A DNA stretch of 64,000 bases. It comes from JAQBQH01 sp035607415. GTDB taxonomy: Bacteria > Myxococcota_A > Polyangia > Palsa-1104. This document shows, in pieces, positions 27,386 through 36,377 of this stretch. The notes under the pieces were generated by a model that saw nothing but the letters and a program-made list of their open reading frames with translations, searched no databases and was not told the DNA's origin. The translations under genes were made by a program, and so were the position numbers. The stretch spans positions 5,909-69,908 of the forward strand of contig DATNAQ010000035.1 in assembly GCA_035607415.1 (NCBI GenBank), read 5' to 3'. Numbering within the stretch: the stretch's first letter is position 1; every line of letters starts with the position of its first letter.

Positions 27386-28878
27386 TGTCACTCGTCGTCA
27401 CGGCCGAACAGATGCGCGCGCTCGATCGCGAGACGATCGACTCGGTGGGCGTGCCCGGCGTCGTGCTCATGGAATCCGCCGGCCGTGGCGTCGTCGAGGT
27501 CATCGCGCGCCACTACGACGTGCCGCACGCGCGCGTCGTCGTCTTCTGCGGCCCCGGCAACAACGGCGGCGATGGCTACGTGATCGCGCGCCATCTCGGC
27601 AACCGCGGCGCCGACGTCATCGTCGGGCTCGTCGGAGAGCGCGACAAGATCAAGGGCGACGCGCGCATCCACTTCGATGCCTGCGCCAAATCCGCAGTGC
27701 GCATCTTCGAGGCCGACAAGGCGCCGCTCCATCGCAACGACATCGTCGTCGACGCGATCTTCGGGACCGGCCTCGCGCGCCCCGTCGGCGCCGGCGCGGC
27801 GCGCGACGCCATCGCCCGCATGCGCGCGCACCGCGGGCCGGTCGTCGCCGTCGATGTGCCCTCGGGCCTCGACGCCGACAAGGGCATCATCGGCCCCTGC
27901 GTGCGCGCCGATCACACCGTCACCTTCGCCTTCGCCAAGCTCGGGCTCGTCGGCGCCGAAGAGCAGTCGGTGGTCGGCACGCTGCACGTCGTCGACATCG
28001 GTATCCCCGACAAGCTCGCGCGCGAGCGGGGCGTCAAGGCCGAGCTCCTCGAAGAGTCGGTGCTGGGGCCGCTGCGCGCGCGCAGCCTCACCGAGCACAA
28101 GGGCACGCACGGCCACGTCCTCGTCGTCGCCGGCTCGCGCGGCAAGACCGGCGCCGCGCTGCTCGCCGGCATCGCGGTCTTGCGCGCCGGCGGTGGGCTG
28201 TGCACCGTCGCCATGCCGCCCGAAGCCGCCACGCTCGTCGAGGGGCGCGTGCCCGAGCTCATGATCGAGCCTGTCGGCGACATCCAGTCGCTCCTCGCGG
28301 GCAAGAAGGCGGCCGCGATCGGCCCCGGCATCGCGCGCGACGACGCCGCGCTCGCCCGCATCCGCGCGCTGGGCAACTCGGAGCTGCCGCTCGTCGTCGA
28401 CGCCGACGCGCTCAACGCCATCGCCTCCGATCACGCGCTGCTACCGCGCCGCGGCTCGCCGACGGTGCTGACGCCGCATCCCGGCGAAGCGGCGCGCCTC
28501 CTCGGCGCCACCGTCGGCGCGGTGCAGGAAGATCGCATCGGCGCGGCGCGCGCCATCGCCGACAAATACGGCGCCGTCTGCGTCTTGAAGGGCGCGCGCA
28601 CCGTCATCGCCGCGCCCGACGGCCGCCTCGCCGTGAACCCCACCGGCAACCCCGGCATGGGCACCGCCGGCACCGGCGACGTGCTCACCGGCGTCACCGC
28701 TGCGGCGCTCGCCCGCCTGCACGACGGCAACGGGCGCGTCGACCCGTTCGCCTCCGCCTGCGCCGCCGTCTACCTGCACGGCGCCGCCGGCGATCGCGCC
28801 GCCGGGCTGCGCTCCGAGACCGGCCTCGTCGCCAGCGACGTCATCGACTCGTTGCCACATCTGCTCGCCGCGCGCTGA
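27385..28878 (+). CDS. nnr: Bifunctional NAD(P)H-hydrate epimerase/dehydratase
   Basis: Nnr repairs hydrated NAD(P)H. The N-terminal YjeF epimerase domain (about 1-215) has VFCGPGNNGGDGYVIARHL and AIFGTGLARPV. The C-terminal ADP-dependent dehydratase domain (about 225-495) has VVAGSRGKTGAALL, LTPHPGEAARLLG, and the nucleotide motif GNPGMGTAGTGDVLTG. The length (497 residues) is normal. Translation is coupled to acpS. Confidence 0.95.
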   Translation: MSLVVTAEQMRALDRETIDSVGVPGVVLMESAGRGVVEVIARHYDVPHARVVVFCGPGNNGGDGYVIARHLGNRGADVIVGLVGERDKIKGDARIHFDACAKSAVRIFEADKAPLHRNDIVVDAIFGTGLARPVGAGAARDAIARMRAHRGPVVAVDVPSGLDADKGIIGPCVRADHTVTFAFAKLGLVGAEEQSVVGTLHVVDIGIPDKLARERGVKAELLEESVLGPLRARSLTEHKGTHGHVLVVAGSRGKTGAALLAGIAVLRAGGGLCTVAMPPEAATLVEGRVPELMIEPVGDIQSLLAGKKAAAIGPGIARDDAALARIRALGNSELPLVVDADALNAIASDHALLPRRGSPTVLTPHPGEAARLLGATVGAVQEDRIGAARAIADKYGAVCVLKGARTVIAAPDGRLAVNPTGNPGMGTAGTGDVLTGVTAAALARLHDGNGRVDPFASACAAVYLHGAAGDRAAGLRSETGLVASDVIDSLPHLLAAR

Positions 28879-28949
28879 CAAAACGGCACGCCCGCGCCGC
28901 AACCACGCGAAATCGCGCCCGGCACGCCCGCTGCAATGCAGCCCCGGCC

Positions 28950-29471
28950 ATGGAGCTTCACGAATTCATCGCCGAGCTGTACCCACACGCGCGTCTCCTT
29001 TCGCGCCTCGCCCGTCGCTGGGCCGGCGCCGACGCCGACGACCTCGTGCAGGAGACGTTCGCGCGCGCCATCGCCGCGCGCCATCGCTACCAGCCGGGCT
29101 CGAACGGCCGCGCGTGGCTGTGCCGCATCCTGTGCAACCTCGCCATCAGTGAGCGCCGCCGCCGCATGCGCGACGAGCGCCTGCGGGCGCGCGTGATGAC
29201 GCTGGTGCCCGCGGAGCCCCCGCGCGAGCCCGAGCCTCCGCCGCTCGACGAGGGCGACCTCGCCGCTGCGCTGGCCGCGCTGGCACCGGCCGAGCGGCGC
29301 ATCCTCGAGCTCGCCGAGATCGAAGAGCTGAGCTACCGCGAGATCGCGCGCGCGCTCGACTGCCCCGTCGGCACCGTCATGTCCCGGTTGCACCGCGCGC
29401 GTCGTCACCTGCGCCAGGCTGCGCAAGCGCGCCTCCCGGAGCAAACGGCGACTCTGCGCGCAGCAGCCTGA
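28950..29471 (+). CDS. ECF-family RNA polymerase sigma factor
   Basis: The 173-residue protein has sigma region 2 (ADADDLVQETFARAIAARHR, cited by its DDLVQETF core, then GRAWLCRILCNL) and region 4 (LAPAERRILELAEIEELS, then YREIARALDCPVGTVMSRLHRAR as the helix-turn-helix). No anti-sigma gene lies beside it. The last 95 nt are antisense to the end of the prsW-like gene, which is notable because PrsW proteases cleave anti-sigma factors in Bacillus. The ATG start has no clear ribosome site. Confidence 0.85.
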   Translation: MELHEFIAELYPHARLLSRLARRWAGADADDLVQETFARAIAARHRYQPGSNGRAWLCRILCNLAISERRRRMRDERLRARVMTLVPAEPPREPEPPPLDEGDLAAALAALAPAERRILELAEIEELSYREIARALDCPVGTVMSRLHRARRHLRQAAQARLPEQTATLRAAA

Positions 29472-30126
29472 TCTGCCGCACGATGATCGGCACCATCAGC
29501 GACATGTAGAGCCAGATGAGCGGCGACAGCGGTTTGTAGATCAGCAGAAAATCGTAGAGCCCGTGCAGGAGCGCCGCGCAGACCACCATCGGCCACACGC
29601 GGTAGTTCTCATCGAACTTCCTGCGCCCGAGCGCGTAGCCCCACGTCGTCGAGAAGATGACGTGCCCGGGCAGCGCGAACAAGGAGCGGATGCCGAGCGC
29701 GCCCCACTGGATGTGCCCGGTGTGCCAGTCGATCACGTAGAGCACGTTCTCGAGGCTGGCGAAGCCGAGCGCCGCCGCCGCGGCGTAGATGATGCCGTCG
29801 AGCGGCTCGTTGAACTCTTTGTTGCGATAGACGAACAAGCGCACCGAGGCGAACTTCGCCAGCTCCTCGCACGGGCCGATCACGAGGAAGCAGCCGATCG
29901 CCATCGGGATCGGCGCGATCGCGCCCGACTCGACGTAGCGCAGGAACGGATAGAACATCCCGGCCAGCCGCTCGCCGGCGAACGCAGGCGCGATGGCGAT
30001 GATGCCGAGCGCGAAGGTGGCGAGCACGAGGCGCTTCGGCTCCGGCTCGTACCAATCGGTGCGGTAGATGATCCACAGCCAGATCACGCCGGGAATCATC
30101 GGTATGATGAGCGCGGCGAGACCCAT
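29377..30126 (-). CDS. PrsW-family intramembrane metalloprotease
   Basis: The 249-residue membrane protein has about eight hydrophobic helices. It carries the PrsW catalytic motifs: CEELAK (about 88-93), ASLENVLYV, LPGHVIFSTTWGYALG and a C-terminal HGLYDFLL. Bacillus PrsW performs site-1 cleavage of the anti-sigma factor RsiW. The gene is 9 nt downstream of a HEAT-repeat protein gene and overlaps the ECF sigma gene tail-to-tail by 95 nt. A role in sigma-factor signalling is an inference. Confidence 0.82.
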   Translation of the reverse strand: MGLAALIIPMIPGVIWLWIIYRTDWYEPEPKRLVLATFALGIIAIAPAFAGERLAGMFYPFLRYVESGAIAPIPMAIGCFLVIGPCEELAKFASVRLFVYRNKEFNEPLDGIIYAAAAALGFASLENVLYVIDWHTGHIQWGALGIRSLFALPGHVIFSTTWGYALGRRKFDENYRVWPMVVCAALLHGLYDFLLIYKPLSPLIWLYMSLMVPIIVRQIRLLRAESPFAPGGALAQPGAGDDARGATGT

Positions 30127-30135
30127 CCCGTGAAT

Positions 30136-32538
30136 CTAACGTGACGGAGCGGCTTCGTCGAGCAGCAGCGTGCAGGCGCCCGCGGGTACGGATTCTTCGC
30201 GGATGACGCCGCGCTCGTCTGTGACGCCGGTCCGCTGCAGCCCGTCGGGCAGGACGAGACGGTAACCAGCGTCGCCGAGCGGCGCGCCGTCGAAGTCGAC
30301 GACGTCGAGCGCGATCCAGTCGGCGGCGGGGGAGGGGCCGGCGCCGGTGGCCGCGCGCTTGGCGGCGGCGCGCACCCAGCGATCTTCGTCACGCTCGGCG
30401 AGCCGCGCGAGCGAGGTCTTGGCCTTGCCGGCGCGCCCGAGCGCGAGGGCCGCGTTGCCGCGAACCGCCGGGTCGCGATCGTCGACCAGCCGGGCGAGGT
30501 CGTCGGGCGCGCGCCCCAGCCGATAGAGCGCGGCGGCCGCGTTAGCCCGCACCGACGGCGACGACGAATGGAGCGCCTCGGTCAGCGCGGCGGCCACGGC
30601 CGCGGAATGTCCGGAATTCCGGAATTTGCCGAGCGACCAGGCGGCCTCGGCGCGCACCCGCGGATCGCCGTAGTCGCCCGCGAGCATCGAGACCAGCGTG
30701 CGCGTCGCCGCGTCGCCGCCGATGTCGCCGAGCGCCGTCAGCGCCCGCCCGCGCACGTCGTCGTCGAAGCGCGACTCGACGAGGTGCGCGAGCCGCGGCA
30801 CCGCGGCGCGGTCGCCCATGGCGCCGAGCGCGTCGAGCGCCGCCAGCGCCGCCGCGGCGTCGCTGCCCTCGGCGTAGCCGAAGAGCAGCTCGCGCGCGGT
30901 CGCGTCGGGCCGGTGGCGCACGACGCCGCCGAGCGCCACGATCGCCGTCGCGCGCCGATCGGGCGCCGCCGTGCGCACGGCGCGCAGCAAGGACGGCGTG
31001 GCGCTGCCGTCGGCGACGCGGGCGAGCGCATCGGCCGCCTCGCGCCGCACCCGCCGCTCGTTGCGCCCGAGCGCCCCGACGAGCGGCTCGACCGCGCGCC
31101 GATCGCCGAGCTGGCCGAGCGCGCGCGCCGCCGCCGCCGCCGTCGCCTCGTCGGACGAGCCGAGCGCGTGCTCGAGCTCGCCGAGCGCCTCCTTGGCCCC
31201 CAGCCGGCCGAGCTCGCCGATGGCCACCACGCGCACGTCGCGCTCGTCGTCGTTGGTGGCGGCCGCCAGCGCCGAGGTGGCGCGCGCATCGGCGGTCCCG
31301 CGCAGCGCCTCGGCGGCGTGACGCCGCACCGTCCCCGACGGCGACGACAGGAGCGACACCAGCGTCACCATCAGCCGATCATCCTGCTTGCCGTCGTGCT
31401 TGCCCGACGCGCGCAGCATGGCGCCGAGCGCGTCGACCACGTTCTCCTCGGGCAGCCGCCCGCGCCCGAGCTCGTCGAGCAGCGCCGGCGTCGCCGACGC
31501 CTGGCCGAGCTCGCGCAGCAGGTCCACGTACAGCCCGGCGCGGTCGGGCTTGGCGTCGCCGAGGTGCGCGCACAAGGGCGCCACCGCGCGCGCGCCCACG
31601 CGCACCAGCGCCTCCTTGGCCGCGGCCTGCAGCTCGTCGTGATCGAGCGCGGCCACCAGCGCCTCGACGCTGTCGGCCGTCCCGATCTGCCCGAGCGCGA
31701 ACGCCGCCCGCGCACGCAGCGCATCCGACGGCCCACGCTGCAGCACCTCGACGAGCGGACCGACCGCCCCCTTGGCCTGCAAGCGCCCGAGCGCGCTCAC
31801 CGCTTCGGCGCGCACGTCCTCGGCGGGATCCTTGAGCATGCGTACGATCGCCGGCACCGCGCGCGCGTCGCCCATGGCCGCGAGCGCGTCGAGCGCCGCG
31901 GCGCGCACCTCGCGCGTCGGATCGGCGAGCCGCGAGAGCAGCGGCACCACCGCGCGCGCCTCGCGCATGCGTCCGAGCACCTCGGCCGCGCGCTGCCGCA
32001 CGCCCGCGGCCTCGTCGTCGAGCCGACCGGTGAGCGCCACCGCCGTGCGCTTGCCGAGCGTCGGCGGCAATCGGCCGAGCGCGACGACCGCCGCCTCGCG
32101 CACCTCGTGCTCGCCGTCGCCGAGCGCGCGCTCCAGCGTCTCGACGGCGCGCACCGCGTCCTTGGTCGGCTCGCCCGCGCCCGATCCGCCGAGCAGCACC
32201 CCCAGCGCCTCCGCCGCCGACGCCCGCAAGTGCGCGTCGGGATCGCCGAGCGCGCCGACCAGGCGCGGCACCGCCTCGAGCACGTGATGGCGCCCGAGCG
32301 AGTCCGCCGCGTGCGCGCGCACGTCGGCATCGGCGTCGCCGAGCGCGAGCAGCAAAAGCGGCTTGGCCTCGTCGCCGGTCCACGCGTCGAGCTTGTCGAC
32401 GGCGTCGCGCCGGCGCGAGGCATCGGGCGCCTTCAGCTCGCTCGCCACCGCATCGATGTTGGAGAACAGATCGCCGGCCCACGCGCTCGATGAGACGAGC
32501 GCACACGCGGCAAGAAGCGCGGCGGGCGCGCGGTTCAC
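30136..32538 (-). CDS. Exported HEAT-repeat protein with a regulatory-like C-terminal domain
   Basis: The 800-residue protein starts with a signal peptide (ALLAACALVSSSAWAG). About 18 HEAT/PBS-lyase-type repeats of about 31 residues follow (repeated patterns such as DADADVRAHAADSLGR and DPDAHLRASAAEALG). The last 70 residues form a separate beta-domain (VDFDGAPLGDAGYRLVLPDG) that resembles carboxypeptidase-regulatory or prealbumin-like folds. It is likely a periplasmic or surface scaffold. The GTG start lies 6 nt after a TAGACT hexamer, and prsW follows in the same operon. Confidence 0.75.
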   Translation of the reverse strand: MNRAPAALLAACALVSSSAWAGDLFSNIDAVASELKAPDASRRRDAVDKLDAWTGDEAKPLLLLALGDADADVRAHAADSLGRHHVLEAVPRLVGALGDPDAHLRASAAEALGVLLGGSGAGEPTKDAVRAVETLERALGDGEHEVREAAVVALGRLPPTLGKRTAVALTGRLDDEAAGVRQRAAEVLGRMREARAVVPLLSRLADPTREVRAAALDALAAMGDARAVPAIVRMLKDPAEDVRAEAVSALGRLQAKGAVGPLVEVLQRGPSDALRARAAFALGQIGTADSVEALVAALDHDELQAAAKEALVRVGARAVAPLCAHLGDAKPDRAGLYVDLLRELGQASATPALLDELGRGRLPEENVVDALGAMLRASGKHDGKQDDRLMVTLVSLLSSPSGTVRRHAAEALRGTADARATSALAAATNDDERDVRVVAIGELGRLGAKEALGELEHALGSSDEATAAAAARALGQLGDRRAVEPLVGALGRNERRVRREAADALARVADGSATPSLLRAVRTAAPDRRATAIVALGGVVRHRPDATARELLFGYAEGSDAAAALAALDALGAMGDRAAVPRLAHLVESRFDDDVRGRALTALGDIGGDAATRTLVSMLAGDYGDPRVRAEAAWSLGKFRNSGHSAAVAAALTEALHSSSPSVRANAAAALYRLGRAPDDLARLVDDRDPAVRGNAALALGRAGKAKTSLARLAERDEDRWVRAAAKRAATGAGPSPAADWIALDVVDFDGAPLGDAGYRLVLPDGLQRTGVTDERGVIREESVPAGACTLLLDEAAPSR

Positions 32539-32544
32539 GCCCGA

Positions 32545-32550
32545 AGTCTA
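32545..32550 (-). promoter_or_regulatory. -10-like hexamer TAGACT
   Basis: It ends 6 nt before the GTG at 32538 of the HEAT protein gene. Confidence 0.45.
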
Positions 32551-33561
32551 CGACGCGTTACGTCGGCGCGCTACGACGACGAACCGTCCCTCCAGAGACT
32601 TCAGCGAATCCGGCCGGCCTCGCGCGGTCGCCCGCCCGGTGCCGTGCCCCTCGTGAAGTTGCCGTCCGCTTCAGAGTCTTCGCGTGACGAGAAGTAGCGG
32701 CTCAGGTGTTTGCCGCTCCCGCCCTGCGCTTGGCTTCCGTCGGTTTGCGCCGACCTCGGCCCGCACTTCGCGGTCTTCCCTCGTCGTCCCTCGTCCGCTC
32801 GTGCGACCGAGCGGCGATCCTCTCTTGCGGTTCAGCCTTCTTCAGGGTTCCAGCCGGATCGCCTTGCCCGCCTCCACGGGCGCCTCTCCTGGGTTTTCGG
32901 CCCCCCGGCCTCCACGCATTTTCAGCGCAGCACCGGGGACCCTTCGCCGCCCGTCGACGTCCCGCACGAGGAGTTAGCCCGCGCGTTGGCCGCCGTGCGA
33001 CGTCTCCTCCCGAGGGGCTTGGCTACCGTCGGCGATGGACGCTTGCGCGCCACCTCTCCTGCGCTTTGTCGCTCGCGGCCGAAGTCGCTTGCGCCGGCGC
33101 TACAGAGTCTCCTTCGCCGTCGGAGCTCGCTTCCTCTTTCGAGGCCGCGATCCCCTTTCGAGGTTCTTGGTTCGTCGTCGTACCGCCCGACGAAGACGAC
33201 ACTACGCACGTCGCGATCCCGTGGCAAGCGGCTCACACGTTGTCCACAGTTGCGGGCCCGCGCGATTGCACTCGGATTGCGCGCGTTTGCCCTGCGGGCA
33301 ACAAGCTTCAAAAGTTTTCCCCACGGCCATCCACAGCCTGTGGAAACCGCGCGCCGGCGCGAGCGATGTCGCGCACTCGCGCCGCCGCGCGCGCGCAAAC
33401 CGGCGTCCGATGCGGCTGAGCGCGATTCAGTCACGGAAGTATCCGGCCCGCGCGCGACTCCACGATCACCGCGCGCAAATCCGTGTGCGACGCGGTCAAG
33501 CGCGATCGAGCGCGCCCAAACCGTGTCCGGCGCGCCCGAGCGAGGGCGACGGTCCGCATGT
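32551..33561. other. 1 kb gene-poor stretch between divergent genes
   Basis: No frame on either strand shows recognisable domains, a signal peptide or the strong third-position GC bias of its neighbours; open frames here look like chance ones. The + strand is pyrimidine-rich from about 32,700 to 33,200. Three DnaA-box-like 9-mers occur within 110 nt: TTGTCCACA (33240-33248), CCATCCACA (33327-33335) and, on the minus strand, TTTCCACA (33339-33346). A 40-nt imperfect direct repeat (33391-33430 and 33471-33510) lies near the right end. I recognise no known structural RNA. Confidence 0.4.
33391..33510. repeat. Imperfect 40-nt direct repeat, 80-nt period
   Basis: Copies at 33391-33430 and 33471-33510 match at 30 of 40 positions. 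Both open with GCGCGCAAA and share CGCGAT near the end. A third, weaker partial copy starts near 33512 (GCGCCCAAACCGTGT). They precede the promoter of the lipoprotein gene at 33577. Confidence 0.4.
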
Positions 33562-33567
33562 TATCCT
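33562..33567 (+). promoter_or_regulatory. -10-like hexamer TATCCT
   Basis: It ends 9 nt before the GTG at 33577. Confidence 0.45.
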
Positions 33568-33576
33568 GCGATCGCG

Positions 33577-34212
33577 GTGCGTAACCTCTGTCTTGCGCTG
33601 TTGTTCCTGGCTTCGGCTTGTGGCGACGACACCACCGCGGCGGTCGATCTCGGCGCGCCCGTCGACGATCTCTCAGTCGCCGATTTGTCCGTCGCCGATC
33701 TCGCAGTACCGTCCGACTTCGCTGTCTGCATCATGCCGCCGCCCGACGGGTTCGATACCCCAGTCGACGCGGGAGGCTTCTGCGCCGGGACCTCCATCGC
33801 CGGCACCTGCATCGCCACGTTCTTCGCGCAGCTGTCCGAGTGCTTCGTGCCCAAAGGCTGCTGCCGCCCGAGCGGCGGAGGCAACAGCCATGGCGTCACC
33901 TGGCAATCCGGCGCCGGCTTCTACACCTTCTCGGGCGTTGATGGTGACTACTACGCGGCCCAGAACGTCGCGTGCGCGTTCAGCACGAGTGGCGGCGTGA
34001 CGCCGGCGGGAGTCCGCTGGACCCTCCAGGGCGGATCGACGTCGCTCACCATCACCGATGGCACGTACGACGTGACCTGTCCCGACGGCTCGCACATCAA
34101 CGTCGGCAACCCGGCGGGACAGTGCGCCGAGCTCGACCGGCTGCTCGCGCCGTTCGCCACCGCGAGCTGTATGTCACCGCCATCGAGTTGCTGCGTTCCC
34201 TACGTCTTCTGA
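33577..34212 (+). CDS. Lipoprotein of unknown function
   Basis: The 211-residue product has a lipoprotein signal (MRNLCLALLFLASACGDD) and a short acidic linker with the repeat SVADL. A Cys-rich globular part (about 55-211) follows, with eight or more cysteines, for example CFVPKGCCRP near 90, AQNVACAFST and the C-terminal SSCCVPYVF. No family is recognised. The start is set by the hexamer 9 nt upstream and by the signal peptide; the open frame reaches much further upstream into sequence without coding character. Confidence 0.65.
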   Translation: MRNLCLALLFLASACGDDTTAAVDLGAPVDDLSVADLSVADLAVPSDFAVCIMPPPDGFDTPVDAGGFCAGTSIAGTCIATFFAQLSECFVPKGCCRPSGGGNSHGVTWQSGAGFYTFSGVDGDYYAAQNVACAFSTSGGVTPAGVRWTLQGGSTSLTITDGTYDVTCPDGSHINVGNPAGQCAELDRLLAPFATASCMSPPSSCCVPYVF

Positions 34213-34240
34213 GACCCTGGACGCCCGCCAGGTTCGGACT

Positions 34241-34246
34241 TATTGT
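34241..34246 (+). promoter_or_regulatory. -10-like hexamer TATTGT
   Basis: It ends 6 nt before the ATG at 34253. Confidence 0.45.
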
Positions 34247-34252
34247 GCCTTC

Positions 34253-34537
34253 ATGCCGCTATCCATCGACAAGATCCTGCAGAGCGCCCCGCAAGTGAAG
34301 AAGGACGGCAACGCCTACGTCGTGCCCGAGGAGGTCGACGCGACCGCCTACGTCGCGCTCGGCCAGGAGGTCCTGCAGATCCCGCGCATCATGCGCGTCG
34401 AGCTGTCGGCGGAGATCGTGTTCGTCACGCACAAGGCGGAGCGGTTCTATTTCGGCGCCGAGCAGGTCGTCGGCTTCCGCTTCGGCGGCCCCGAGGCGCG
34501 CAACAAGCACGCCGGCGCCGGCTTCTTCAAAGCCTAG
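34253..34537 (+). CDS. Conserved-looking small protein of unknown function
   Basis: The 94-residue soluble protein begins MPLSIDKILQSAPQVKKDGN and has a mixed alpha/beta pattern (VVPEEVDATAYVALGQEVLQ, cited by its DATAYVALG core, then YFGAEQVVGFRFGG). Coding potential is supported by strong third-position GC, its own hexamer, and tight packing against the convergent PgpH-like gene (3 nt gap). I recognise no domain. Confidence 0.6.
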   Translation: MPLSIDKILQSAPQVKKDGNAYVVPEEVDATAYVALGQEVLQIPRIMRVELSAEIVFVTHKAERFYFGAEQVVGFRFGGPEARNKHAGAGFFKA

Positions 34538-34540
34538 CCG

Positions 34541-36373
34541 CTACCCCTTCGCCGCCGGCTTTCGGATGGTGCGCGGCCGCGGCTCGTCAGCCGAGTCGAG
34601 GCGCTCCTCGATGAGGATACGCTGCGTGATGCTCGCCTGCTCGACGGGACCCTCGCCCGACGGCGGCCGCTCGCTCGTCGCCGCGTCCGCTACCGGCGGC
34701 GGCGCGTCGCTCGCCGGCGCCGCTGCCTCGCTCGCCGGCGCCGCTGCCGCCGTCGCCGGCTGGCCGTCGGCCGCCTTCTGCGCCGCGCGCTCTTCCTTCT
34801 GCCACGGATACTCGATGCGCACGTGAAACGAGCTCTTCAGCGTATCGACGAGCGAGTTGCACAGCGCCTTCAAGTCCGACGAGGTCAGCCCCGACTGATC
34901 GAGCTGCCCCAGGCGGAGCTTGCCGAACACGATGCGCTGCACCAGCGACGACAGATCGCGCTCCGACGGTGACTTGAGCGTGCGCGACGCCGCCTCGACC
35001 GCGTCGCAGATGGCCAGGATGCCCGTCTCCTTCGTCTGCGGCGGCAGGCCCGGATAGCGGAACGCCTTCTCCGACAGGCGCTTGGGATTCCCGAGCTGCT
35101 CGTTCTTGTGCCAGAAATATTCGAGCAGCCCGTTGCCGTGGTGCATGTGCATGAAGTCGAGCACCGGCTCGGGGATGCCCGCTCCGCGCCCGAGGCGGAC
35201 ACCCTCGGTGCAGTGCGCGAAGATCGCGTCCGCCGACACGTCGGGATCGAGCGAGTCGTGCGGCGACGGCTCGCCCGCGTGCAGGTTCTCGATGTAGTAC
35301 TGCGGCGCCGACGACTTGCCGAGATCGTGGTAGTAGGCGCCCACGCGCGTCAGGAGCGCATTGGCGCCGATCGCCGTCGCCGCCAACTCCGCCATGTTGG
35401 CCATCGCCAGCGAGTGCGCCCACGTGCCCGGCGCCTTCTCGGCGATGCGCTTGAGCAGCGGGTTGTTCAGATCGGTCAGCTCGATCAGCTTGCCGCGCGG
35501 CACCTCGCCGAGCGCGCGCTCGAACAGCGGCGCCACCAGCAGCGCGATGACCCCGGCCGCGACGCCGCCGCCGACGGCGCCGATGATCCCCGACGACACC
35601 AGCGACGTGGTGTCCTCGTCGGGCAGCCGCCCGCGCACGAGGAAGTAGAGCGCGAGGTAGCCGACGCCGGCGAGGAGCCCGCCGCCCATGCCCGCGGCGA
35701 CGAGCCCGAACGACTTGCGCGGGAACGACAAGAACATGATGGCGCCGAAGCCTTGCAGCAGGAGCACCATCGCCAGCCCGAGGTCGAACGGGATCAGCGA
35801 CCCGACGAGGAACGAGAGCGCGACCGTGCCGGCGAACGCCACCTGCCGATCGTGATGCACCGCCACCGAGATCGAGAAGGCGCCGATCGGCAGCCAGTAG
35901 GCGCTGAACGGCGTCAACAGGAGATACGCCTTGTACAGCGCCGCCGCCGCGATGAGGCAGCCGAGCATCGTCAGCTGCGTACGCAGCCGCCGCCCGCGAT
36001 ACCCGAAGTTGCGCAGGTACGACGTGAGCAGCATGCCCAGCATGAAGTAGGCGATCCCGAGGCCGAGGAGCAGACCGAGCGACGGCGGCCGCCGCCCGAC
36101 CTCGTAGGCGTCGATGAGGCGCTTGTCGCCGGGATCGATCTTCTCGCCGCGCGCCACCACCAGGCGGCGGTGCTCGATGCGCGCGCCGACGAGCGTGTCG
36201 TGCCACAGCGACGTCTCGGGCAGACGCACGGTGAACACCGCGCGCCCCGACGCGTCCACCGCCGGCCCCGTCCACAGGTCGAACGTCGTCAGCGGCACCA
36301 TGATGCCCGCGAACAGCACACTCAAGGCGAAGCCGAGCCACGCTCCAGCCTTGGGCCGATCGCGAATGCGCAT
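34541..36373 (-). CDS. 7TM-HD phosphohydrolase, PgpH-like (possible c-di-AMP phosphodiesterase)
   Basis: The 610-residue protein has an N-terminal membrane helix, a short external segment (about 30-95), about seven transmembrane helices (about 98-290), and a cytoplasmic HD domain. The HD pair is H349-D350 in YYHDLGK, preceded by TWAHSLAMANMAELA and followed by HTEG/HHGNG-type metal ligands. PgpH of this architecture hydrolyses c-di-AMP, and the window also encodes CdaA, which makes it. The external 7TMR-HDED sensor is much shorter than in classical PgpH. A Pro/Ala-rich tail follows the HD domain. It lies 4 nt after the pseudokinase gene. Confidence 0.82.
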   Translation of the reverse strand: MRIRDRPKAGAWLGFALSVLFAGIMVPLTTFDLWTGPAVDASGRAVFTVRLPETSLWHDTLVGARIEHRRLVVARGEKIDPGDKRLIDAYEVGRRPPSLGLLLGLGIAYFMLGMLLTSYLRNFGYRGRRLRTQLTMLGCLIAAAALYKAYLLLTPFSAYWLPIGAFSISVAVHHDRQVAFAGTVALSFLVGSLIPFDLGLAMVLLLQGFGAIMFLSFPRKSFGLVAAGMGGGLLAGVGYLALYFLVRGRLPDEDTTSLVSSGIIGAVGGGVAAGVIALLVAPLFERALGEVPRGKLIELTDLNNPLLKRIAEKAPGTWAHSLAMANMAELAATAIGANALLTRVGAYYHDLGKSSAPQYYIENLHAGEPSPHDSLDPDVSADAIFAHCTEGVRLGRGAGIPEPVLDFMHMHHGNGLLEYFWHKNEQLGNPKRLSEKAFRYPGLPPQTKETGILAICDAVEAASRTLKSPSERDLSSLVQRIVFGKLRLGQLDQSGLTSSDLKALCNSLVDTLKSSFHVRIEYPWQKEERAAQKAADGQPATAAAAPASEAAAPASDAPPPVADAATSERPPSGEGPVEQASITQRILIEERLDSADEPRPRTIRKPAAKG

Positions 36374-36377
36374 GGTG

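Noticed and set aside
33240..33346. Calling the DnaA-box-like cluster a replication origin
   Set aside because: No dnaA, dnaN, gidA, parAB or rpmH nearby, no AT-rich unwinding region, and each box has mismatches. It is kept only as a lead.
32922..33434. A 170-residue minus-strand frame in the gene-poor stretch
   Set aside because: It is Arg/Ser-rich, has no signal or domain, and lacks the third-position GC bias of real genes here.
32710..33576. N-terminal extension of the lipoprotein at 33577
   Set aside because: The upstream part is Arg/Ser/Pro-rich without recognisable structure, while a clear lipoprotein signal and a -10 hexamer mark the GTG at 33577.
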